Source: Rubrobacter sp. (lineage in GTDB: Bacteria > Actinomycetota > Rubrobacteria > Rubrobacterales > Rubrobacteraceae). From it: DNA of 5,244 nt. This document shows positions 1 through 4,873 of this stretch, in pieces. The notes beneath the pieces were generated by a model. It saw only the letters and a program-made list of their open reading frames with translations. It was not told where the DNA came from and did not search any database. The stretch spans positions 1 through 5,244 of the forward strand of contig JACDDK010000085.1 in the NCBI GenBank assembly GCA_013817025.1, read 5' to 3'. Every line of letters begins with the position of its first letter. Position 1 is the stretch's first letter. The translations under genes were made by a program, and so were the position numbers.

Positions 1-864
1 CGATATGCCTGCGGCCCCGGCGGTTCCGAGGGTCTTTAGCGTCACGCTGGCGCGGGTGCCAGCGGAAGGCGCGGTCTCCTCTTCGTCCCGCCCGAGGAGC
101 ATTGCTCGCAGCCCGGCGGCGTCCGGGCGGGCGTCTGGGTTGCGGGAGAGGCAGGACATTATGGCCGCTTCGTGCGACTCTCCGATGGCCGCGCCACGCC
201 TTCGGGGCGGGATGATGGCTGTGGGGGGTTGCTGATCCACGACCTCCGCCGGACCATCCACGAACGGCGGCGTCCCGGTGGCGGCTTCGTAGAGCGTCGC
301 CCCCAGAGAGTACACGTCACTCTTGGGGGTAACTCTCTCGCCGCGCAGTTGTTCGGGGGATGAGTAAGCGCCGGTGCGGGAACCGGTTCGGGCCAGGCCG
401 AAGTCGGTGAGTTTTGGGTTGCCGTGGGCGTCCATGAGAATGTTTTGCGGTTTTACGTCGCGGTGGATGACGTTGTGGGCGTGGGCGTGGAAGAGGCCGG
501 ATGCGATATCCGCTCCGATCCTGGATAGCATCACCTCCGTAAGGCGGCCCCTGACCTTGATCAGCTTTTCCAGGTCGCCTCCCGGCAGGTACTCCATCAC
601 GATGTACGACACCTCGCGCCCGGATAGCACATCCTCCCCGACGTCATAGACCTGCGCGACGTTTGGATGCGAGAGCCGGGCGGCGGCGCGGGCCTCCCGT
701 CGAAAGTGTCTCCCGGCGTCCGAGTCCTCGAAACCCGCCTTCAGGACCTTCACGGCCACCGGGCGGTCCAGAACCTCGTCACGCCCCAGGTAGACGGTGG
801 ACACCCCACCGGAGCCGACCTCGCGCAGGAGCGCGAACCTTTCGCCGAGAAGCTCTCCGTTCAA
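1..864 (-). CDS. Hanks-type Ser/Thr protein kinase, 3'-truncated by window edge, short activation loop
   Basis: Cytoplasmic PknB-like kinase domain; 288 codons are visible and the frame is still open at position 1, so the C-terminus is unseen. The proposed start is TTG at 864-862. It overlaps the TGA of the upstream kinase (863-861), is preceded by AGGTAGGGGAG, and gives an N-terminus (MNGELLGERF) that aligns with that kinase. Catalytic elements are all present: Gly-rich loop GSGGVSTV (17-24), Lys39, alpha-C Glu57, HRDVKPQN (134-141; Asp136, Asn141), DFG Asp154, SPEQ (169-172), PKSDVYSLG (180-188) and the late ARPD arginine. Compared with its neighbour, the stretch between DFG and SPEQ is 12 rather than 23 residues (LARTGSRTGAYS), so the usual activation-loop Thr region and the GTxxY segment are largely missing. 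After about residue 250 comes a Glu/Thr/Ala/Gly linker resembling the neighbour's, so a membrane segment and outer domain may follow outside the window. It is a tandem paralogue of the 861-2468 kinase. Its substrate is unknown. The family call is secure; regulation is inference. Confidence 0.9.
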   Translation of the reverse strand, partial: MNGELLGERFALLREVGSGGVSTVYLGRDEVLDRPVAVKVLKAGFEDSDAGRHFRREARAAARLSHPNVAQVYDVGEDVLSGREVSYIVMEYLPGGDLEKLIKVRGRLTEVMLSRIGADIASGLFHAHAHNVIHRDVKPQNILMDAHGNPKLTDFGLARTGSRTGAYSSPEQLRGERVTPKSDVYSLGATLYEAATGTPPFVDGPAEVVDQQPPTAIIPPRRRGAAIGESHEAAIMSCLSRNPDARPDAAGLRAMLLGRDEEETAPSAGTRASVTLKTLGTAGAAGIS

Positions 865-2468
865 ATCTCCCCTACCTGTTCGTTGGCAAAGTTGATGGAC
901 GAGATCCTCCACTCCCCATCCTCCGGCACGAGCGTCCAGGTGCCGTCGCTCTGCTCCAACCGCCGCGGCGAGTCGTAGATGGCCTGCACGGTCCCCTTGA
1001 CGGTAGCGTCGTCCTCGTTCAACTCTGGCGTGGGTCCCTTTCCCTGAACGAACCTCAAGGCTCTGAGGTCTTTCGCCTCTTTCTCCCAATCCCTCTGGGA
1101 AGGATACCGGCTCCGCTTGAACTCTTCCGAGAAATTTGAGTAAGAACCCTCGAAATCCTTCTCGATAGCCGCCAGATAAGTCTCGGCCACCACGTTCACC
1201 GCCGCAGCCTCCGTAAGCTTGCCGGAGCCTATATTCGCGTCTAAATTATCTTTTTTCGCGTCGGATTTTGAGGAAGCGTCTTTTTGCGGGGGGTCACTGG
1301 ATTTTGGAGATGTACCGGTGGTCGTTTGATCTCCGCTGGAACTCAGAGCCAGCGCGACCCCGGCTATCGCCAGTAGCAGCACCAGCGCGGCGGCTATTAC
1401 GAACGCCCGGCGGGGACCGGGCCGGAAGGTCTGGGTGATGATGACAGTCTGCGGAGGCGTTCCGTCGGTGGCCTCTTTTTTAGCGGAACGCTCCCGTAGC
1501 CTTCGTCCGGCCTCGCCGGTGGCGGCCGCTCCGGCCTCGCCGAGTTTTCTCGCGGCCTCACCCGCCCGCGCCAGCCCGGCGGAGCCCACGGCTCCCGCGC
1601 CGCCGACTACTCTGCGGAGTTTGTCGGTGGCCGGTGGGCTGGCCGCCACGACCGTGGTTGCGCCTTCCTGGAAGAGCTTAGCGGAGAGCGTGGCGGCGTC
1701 CGGGCGGCTCGTGGGCTCTTTGGAGAGCGCGGCCATCACCAACGCCTCGAAACCCGCGCCCACGTCCGCGCCGCGAGCGCGAAGAGGCGTTGGTTCTTTG
1801 GAGAGTTGTTGTCCGGCGACTTCTATGGGGCTGCCGGTAAACGGCGGCTCGCCGGTGGCGGCTTCGTAGAGCGTGGCGCCTAGCGAGTAGATGTCGCTTT
1901 TAGGGGTTACGGGTTCGCCACGCAGTTGTTCGGGGGACGAGTAGGTTGCGGTGCCGAGGTAGGAGCCGGTGCGGGTGGCCTGGGTGGTATCCAGGGCGCG
2001 GGCTATGCCGAAGTCCGTGATCTTGGGTCGCCCGTAATCGTCGATCAGGATATTCTGGGGTTTTACGTCGCGGTGTATGATGCCCCGGTCGTGCGCCCCG
2101 GCCAACCCGGACGCGACATCCGCCCCGATACGGCACAGTTCCTTCTCGGAGAGCGGGCCGCTAGAGCGGATCAAATCTTTCAAGTCTCCACCCGCGACGT
2201 GCTCCATCACGATGTAGGAGACTTCGCGCCCGTCCAACTCTCCCTCGCGGGCGTCGTAGACCTGCACGACGTTTGGGTGGGAAATTCGGGCGGCGGTTCG
2301 CCCCTCGCGCCGGAAACGCTCGCCAACCTCGGAGTCCTCGAAGCCGAGTCTCAAGACCTTTACGGCCACGGGACGGTCCAGAATTTCGTCCCGACCGAGG
2401 TAGACGACGGACATGCCGCCAGAGCCGATCTCGCCTTCCAGAACGAACCTGCCACCCAGGCGATTCAC
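861..2468 (-). CDS. Transmembrane Hanks-type Ser/Thr protein kinase with NTF2-like outer domain
   Basis: A 535-residue single-pass membrane kinase. Start is GTG at 2468-2466 with GGAGG 7 nt upstream. Kinase domain about 7-266: GSGGMSVV (15-22), Lys37, Glu55, HRDVKPQN (132-139; Asp134, Asn139), DFG Asp152, an activation loop of 23 residues with Thr161, 162, 165, 167, 173 and 175, then SPEQ (178-181) and SRPD (254-257). Residues 283-331 form an Ala/Gly/Glu/Arg-rich juxtamembrane stretch with loosely repeated GEA units. RR at 353-354 precedes one hydrophobic segment (about 355-375), so the kinase faces the cytoplasm. A Ser/Thr/Lys/Asp-rich linker (376-407) leads to an outer domain (about 418-530) with an AAAVNVVAETYLAAI helix and a late WTLVPEDGEWRI strand pair, the pattern of NTF2/DUF4878-like domains; no PASTA repeats are seen. 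The gene sits 28 nt after the DAHP synthase gene and overlaps the next kinase by 3 nt. The kinase and membrane calls are firm, the NTF2-like call is moderate, and ligand and substrates are unknown. Confidence 0.95.
   Translation of the reverse strand: MNRLGGRFVLEGEIGSGGMSVVYLGRDEILDRPVAVKVLRLGFEDSEVGERFRREGRTAARISHPNVVQVYDAREGELDGREVSYIVMEHVAGGDLKDLIRSSGPLSEKELCRIGADVASGLAGAHDRGIIHRDVKPQNILIDDYGRPKITDFGIARALDTTQATRTGSYLGTATYSSPEQLRGEPVTPKSDIYSLGATLYEAATGEPPFTGSPIEVAGQQLSKEPTPLRARGADVGAGFEALVMAALSKEPTSRPDAATLSAKLFQEGATTVVAASPPATDKLRRVVGGAGAVGSAGLARAGEAARKLGEAGAAATGEAGRRLRERSAKKEATDGTPPQTVIITQTFRPGPRRAFVIAAALVLLLAIAGVALALSSSGDQTTTGTSPKSSDPPQKDASSKSDAKKDNLDANIGSGKLTEAAAVNVVAETYLAAIEKDFEGSYSNFSEEFKRSRYPSQRDWEKEAKDLRALRFVQGKGPTPELNEDDATVKGTVQAIYDSPRRLEQSDGTWTLVPEDGEWRISSINFANEQVGEI
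867..877 (-). promoter_or_regulatory. Shine-Dalgarno region supporting the TTG start of the second kinase
   Basis: On the minus strand AGGTAGGGGAG precedes TTG at 864-862. The purine core GGGGAG lies only 2 nt from the start and the AGG about 10 nt away, so the exact pairing register is uncertain. The site lies within the last codons of the upstream kinase, consistent with translational coupling. It decides the start, because no ATG or GTG nearby would keep the conserved N-terminus. Confidence 0.6.
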
Positions 2469-2470
2469 GA

Positions 2471-2491
2471 GCGGGCCTCCGGGAAGCCCGC
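2471..2491 (-). promoter_or_regulatory. Hairpin overlapping the Shine-Dalgarno sequence of the first kinase gene
   Basis: In the 28-nt gap between the DAHP synthase stop (TAG 2499-2497) and the kinase GTG (2468-2466), the minus strand carries a perfect 6-bp inverted repeat, GCGGGC and GCCCGC, around a 9-nt loop TTCCCGGAG. A flanking T-G wobble could add one pair. The SD GGAGG (2480-2476) lies at the end of the loop with its last G in the stem, so folding would partly hide it. No T-run follows, so it does not look like an intrinsic terminator. A role in tuning kinase translation is inference. Confidence 0.45.
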
Positions 2492-2496
2492 CGGGA

Positions 2497-3309
2497 CTAT
2501 ATGACCTCTCGGCCCATCGCGGTCGCGAAGGGCTGGAGCCCGTCTTTCAATCCGAACAGAGCCTCGACCGGCAAGGCCTGCTCCGCGTCGCACAAAGCCT
2601 CTTGCGGGTCGTGGTGGCTCTCGACGATCAGTCCGTCGGCCTCGGCGGCCACGCTGGCCTTCGAGAGCGGGATGACGAGGTCGCGGCGACCGGCGGCGTG
2701 GGACGGGTCTACGATCACGGGCAAGTCCGTCAGGCGTTTCGCCACGATAACCGCCGAGAGGTCCAGCGTGAAGCGCGTGCTGGTCTCGAACGTGCGGATG
2801 CCGCGCTCGCACAGCACCACGTTGTCGCCACCGGCGGCGGTCACGTACTCCGCCGCGAGCAGCCACTCCTCGACCGTGGCCGAAAGGCCGCGCTTGAGGA
2901 CGACGCCGTGGTCCGTGCCCGCGATGGCCGCGCCGACGCGCTTCAAGAGCGAGAAGTTCGCCATGTTGCGGGCACCTATCTGGATGATCTGGGCGTGCTC
3001 CATGACCATCTCGATGTCGTAGGGGTCCATCACCTCGGTGACGCCTTTGAGCCCCAGATCCCCGCAGACCTCCGACATGATCTTCAAGCCTTCTTCACCG
3101 AGACCCTGGAAGGAGTACGGAGAGGTGCGGGGTTTGAAGGCACCGCCCCGGACGTACTCGAAGCCAGCCTGCTTCACGGCGGTGGCGGAGGCCACGAACT
3201 GGTCGTAGCTCTCGATGGTGCAGGGACCGGCGACCACCCGGAACGAGCCGGGTTGAATCATGCCGTTGTTCGTTTTTACGTCCGTCTTTACGCCCTGTGA
3301 AACGTCCAT
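2497..3309 (-). CDS. aroF: 3-deoxy-7-phosphoheptulonate (DAHP) synthase, type I-beta, single domain
   Basis: Condenses phosphoenolpyruvate with erythrose-4-phosphate to DAHP, the first step of the shikimate pathway, in the cytoplasm. The 270-residue protein is the (beta/alpha)8 barrel of the AroA-I-beta/KDO8P-synthase-like group. Motifs in order: AGPCTIES (27-34), GGAFKPRTSPYSFQG (55-69), EVMD (92-95), QIGARNMAN (110-118), KRGLSAT (139-145), ERGIRTFE (168-175), DPSHAAGRRD (201-210) and IVESHHDP (228-235). The four expected metal ligands are Cys30, His204, Glu230 and Asp241; the His-Glu and Glu-Asp spacings (26 and 11) equal those recalled for the Thermotoga enzyme. Only about 20 residues precede the barrel, so neither the ferredoxin-like domain of the Thermotoga enzyme nor the fused chorismate mutase of Bacillus is present. 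The ATG at 3309 has AGAG 6 nt upstream, overlapping the preceding stop codon; a stronger GGGGAG lies 14 nt upstream. Chorismate mutase ends 8 nt before it. KDO8P synthase is the alternative, disfavoured by motifs and neighbours. Confidence 0.95.
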   Translation of the reverse strand: MDVSQGVKTDVKTNNGMIQPGSFRVVAGPCTIESYDQFVASATAVKQAGFEYVRGGAFKPRTSPYSFQGLGEEGLKIMSEVCGDLGLKGVTEVMDPYDIEMVMEHAQIIQIGARNMANFSLLKRVGAAIAGTDHGVVLKRGLSATVEEWLLAAEYVTAAGGDNVVLCERGIRTFETSTRFTLDLSAVIVAKRLTDLPVIVDPSHAAGRRDLVIPLSKASVAAEADGLIVESHHDPQEALCDAEQALPVEALFGLKDGLQPFATAMGREVI

Positions 3310-3317
3310 CTTTATCT

Positions 3318-3608
3318 CTAAAACTCCCCGCGTTGAATCTCAAGGTCTCGGATACGGTGCAAAATCAACTCGTAAATGTCCCGCATGGATGAATCATAGA
3401 TGGGGCCGGGGTTCATCTCCACGACGCGCTGGAGGATCTCCTCCTCGCGCTTGGGATCGTAGATCGAAGTCCCCGCCTCGGACTTTATCGCCATGATCTC
3501 CTGCACGATCCGCGCCCGCTCGTTTAACGCCCGGATGAGCTCGCGGTCGACCTCGTCCACCCGATCCCGTAACTCTTGTACTTTGCTCTGCATCTCGGAA
3601 TTATCCAT
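3318..3608 (-). CDS. aroQ: Chorismate mutase, AroQ type, monofunctional
   Basis: Rearranges chorismate to prephenate, the committed step to Phe and Tyr. From ATG 3608-3606 the protein has 96 residues, typical of a stand-alone all-helical AroQ domain. Aligned by eye with the E. coli P-protein mutase domain, active-site residues match at a constant offset of three: Arg14 (Arg11), Arg31 (Arg28), Lys42 (Lys39), Arg54 (Arg51) and Glu55 (Glu52). The position of E. coli Gln88 falls near Glu90, a substitution known from the yeast enzyme, but that end of the alignment is uncertain. The frame extends upstream to a TTG at 3647, but this adds 13 residues unlike the family (FYIRSTYTIPIL); the ATG at 3608 is preferred, and an ATG at 3593 also remains possible. 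No clear Shine-Dalgarno precedes 3608, so the message may be leaderless. It is the first gene of the minus-strand set, 8 nt before aroF, and probably acts with that DAHP synthase as a partner subunit, replacing the Bacillus-type fusion (inference). Confidence 0.92.
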   Translation of the reverse strand: MDNSEMQSKVQELRDRVDEVDRELIRALNERARIVQEIMAIKSEAGTSIYDPKREEEILQRVVEMNPGPIYDSSMRDIYELILHRIRDLEIQRGEF

Positions 3609-3618
3609 AAGGATTGGG

Positions 3619-3647
3619 ATTGTATATGTCGACCGAATATAAAACAA
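3619..3647 (-). promoter_or_regulatory. Candidate promoter for the aroQ-aroF-kinase operon
   Basis: On the minus strand TACAAT (3624-3619) differs from TATAAT at one base. It is preceded after 17 nt by TTGTTT (3647-3642), which matches only the TTG half of a -35 box. Transcription would begin a few bases before the ATG at 3608, giving an almost leaderless message, in keeping with the missing SD. TATATT (3641-3636) is an alternative -10 that would leave a leader of about 20 nt. Confidence 0.25.
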
Positions 3648-3688
3648 ACGTGAACGCCGAACGAGCTTCCGACACCGTCCCGCCGTTG

Positions 3689-3730
3689 CAAAGCCGCGGG
3701 CGTAATAATACGCTTTGACGACGCCCGCGG
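3689..3730. repeat. Two overlapping inverted repeats in the divergent promoter region
   Basis: CCGCGGGCGT (3694-3703) and ACGCCCGCGG (3721-3730) form a perfect 10-bp inverted repeat around a 17-nt centre. Interleaved with it, CAAAGC (3689-3694) and GCTTTG (3712-3717) form a perfect 6-bp inverted repeat, also with a 17-nt centre, and GCGTA/TACGC (3700-3704/3709-3713) form a small hairpin. The arms interlock, so as RNA the two larger stems would exclude each other or form a pseudoknot; as DNA they could be operator half-sites. No T-run follows on either strand, so a terminator is unlikely. Confidence 0.5.
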
Positions 3731-3781
3731 GAGCGAGCGCGATAGCGAAGGCCCATAAAGCGACCCGAAAGCCGACATCAT

Positions 3782-4873
3782 ATGCCCGTTACTTTCAGAC
3801 CCGAACTCGAACCCTTGAGACCCTACGTCCCGCCGAAGTCCTGGAGGATGGCGGCTGAGGGCACGGACGACAAAAACTATGCGAAGCTGACCTCCAATGA
3901 GCTCGCCTTCGGCCCCCTACCCGAGGCTTTGGCGGCGCTGACCGAGGTGCTTCCACGGGCCAACCGCTACCCGGACAGCCACGTCTCGCGGCTGCGGGGG
4001 GTCATAGCGGATGCCAACTCCGGCGCGGCACCCGCCAACATCCTCGTCGGCAATGGGTCGAGCGAGGTGTTGATGAACCTGCTGCAACTGCTGCCTGGTT
4101 CGGGGGAGATCGTCTTTCCGTGGCCGTCGTTCAGCCTCTACCCGATGATCTGCGCCGTCCTGGGCATGGCGGCCCGACCGGTCTCCCTGACGGATAAGAA
4201 CGAGCTCGACGCCGACGCGCTGCTCTCCGCCGTTACGGGCGAGACCCGAGCCATGATTCTGTGCAATCCCAACAACCCCAGCGGCACGTATTTGAGCCTG
4301 GATCAGGTTAGGGATCTAGCCGACCGGCTACCCGATGAAGTGCTCCTGATCCTGGACGAAGCTTACGTCGAGTTCGTGGACGACCCGTCCTACGAGAACT
4401 CCCACACCGTGGCTCTCGAAAGAGAGAACGTCGTCGTGGCGCGCACGTTCTCCAAGGCGCACGGGCTTGCGGGTTTGAGGGTCGGATACGGCATCGCGGG
4501 GAATCGTATCGCCGACTACGCCGAGCGGGTCCGCTTCCCGGTCTCGGTCAACCTGGCCGCCCAGGTCGCGGCCACGGCCTCGATGCTCGCGCGGGATAAG
4601 GTAAAGGCGCGGGCGGAGTTCGTGATCGCGGAGCGCAACCGGCTGCAAGCGGCGTTTGCGGCGGCGAGCCTGGAGTTCATCCCGTCGCAGGGGAACTTCA
4701 TCATGGTCCGTTTCAGGGCGGGTGACTTCGAGGCGGCGGGCGTCCTGGTGCGAGAAGGCGAGGCTCTAGGGTATCCCGGATGGAGCCGGGTGACCGTCGG
4801 CGACTTGTGGGAGAACGACCGGGTGATCGGGGCTTTGGGAGCCGCCACCAAAGTCGTCGAAAAAGGCGCGTGA
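3782..4873 (+). CDS. PLP-dependent aminotransferase, HisC/Pat family, probable aromatic aminotransferase
   Basis: A 363-residue class I/II fold aminotransferase. Key elements: KLTSNELAFGPLP (35-47), NRYPD (61-65), GNGSSEVL (90-97), PWPSFSLYP (113-121), CNPNNPSGT (161-169), LDEAYVEF (191-198; Asp192 for the pyridine nitrogen, Tyr195), TFSKAHGLAGLRVGYG (222-237; Lys225 is the PLP Schiff-base lysine) and Arg336 in SRVTVG, placed as the substrate carboxylate arginine. Length and motifs fit histidinol-phosphate aminotransferase, but SNExxFGPLP and SFxLYP resemble mycobacterial Pat/HisC2 as recalled more than classical HisC (SNENPxGPS). With tyrA directly downstream and aroQ/aroF divergent, the likely reaction is amination of 4-hydroxyphenylpyruvate and phenylpyruvate to Tyr and Phe; histidinol-phosphate activity cannot be excluded. 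The ATG is chosen because RPELEPLRPYVP matches the family N-terminus; no SD is evident. The stop overlaps the tyrA start by 4 nt. The family is certain, the substrate moderately so. Confidence 0.93.
   Translation: MPVTFRPELEPLRPYVPPKSWRMAAEGTDDKNYAKLTSNELAFGPLPEALAALTEVLPRANRYPDSHVSRLRGVIADANSGAAPANILVGNGSSEVLMNLLQLLPGSGEIVFPWPSFSLYPMICAVLGMAARPVSLTDKNELDADALLSAVTGETRAMILCNPNNPSGTYLSLDQVRDLADRLPDEVLLILDEAYVEFVDDPSYENSHTVALERENVVVARTFSKAHGLAGLRVGYGIAGNRIADYAERVRFPVSVNLAAQVAATASMLARDKVKARAEFVIAERNRLQAAFAAASLEFIPSQGNFIMVRFRAGDFEAAGVLVREGEALGYPGWSRVTVGDLWENDRVIGALGAATKVVEKGA

Larger units (their letters stand above)
3609..3781. promoter_or_regulatory. Divergent intergenic region between aroQ and the aminotransferase gene
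   Basis: This 173-bp stretch separates two gene sets read outward and must hold both promoters unless they lie inside the genes. It is AT-richer next to aroQ (about 3601-3650), contains the inverted repeats at 3689-3730, and ends in a GCGA-rich run (about 3731-3750: GAGCGAGCGCGATAGCGAAG). A TTGACG hexamer at 3715-3720 on the plus strand resembles a -35 box, but no convincing -10 follows at 16-18 nt. Neither flanking start codon has a recognisable Shine-Dalgarno. An 85-codon minus-strand frame across it shows no protein-like character. Confidence 0.6.

Noticed and set aside
1435..1869. Plus-strand 144-codon Ala/Ser/Pro-rich frame
   Set aside because: It is opposite the kinase juxtamembrane and late kinase regions, and its low complexity mirrors the Ala/Gly-rich coding strand.
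2471..2491. Intrinsic terminator between aroF and the kinase gene
   Set aside because: The stem is short and is followed by TCGTGAATCG rather than a T-run; it also contains the kinase SD.
2413..3300. Long plus-strand open frame of 295 codons opposite aroF
   Set aside because: It lies fully antisense to a DAHP synthase with all motifs intact, and its composition is that of a high-GC shadow frame (rich in Arg, Gly, Asp, His and Leu) without recognisable motifs.
3609..3647. Upstream TTG start for chorismate mutase at 3647
   Set aside because: It adds 13 residues not typical of AroQ proteins, has no Shine-Dalgarno, and overlaps the likely promoter sequence.
3690..3760. tRNA or riboswitch-like structure in the intergenic region
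   Set aside because: No cloverleaf, T-box or known leader pattern could be recognised; only the simple inverted repeats are supported.
3524..3781. Minus-strand 85-codon frame running from the intergenic region into aroQ
   Set aside because: It overlaps aroQ in another frame and has no conserved features or ribosome-binding site.
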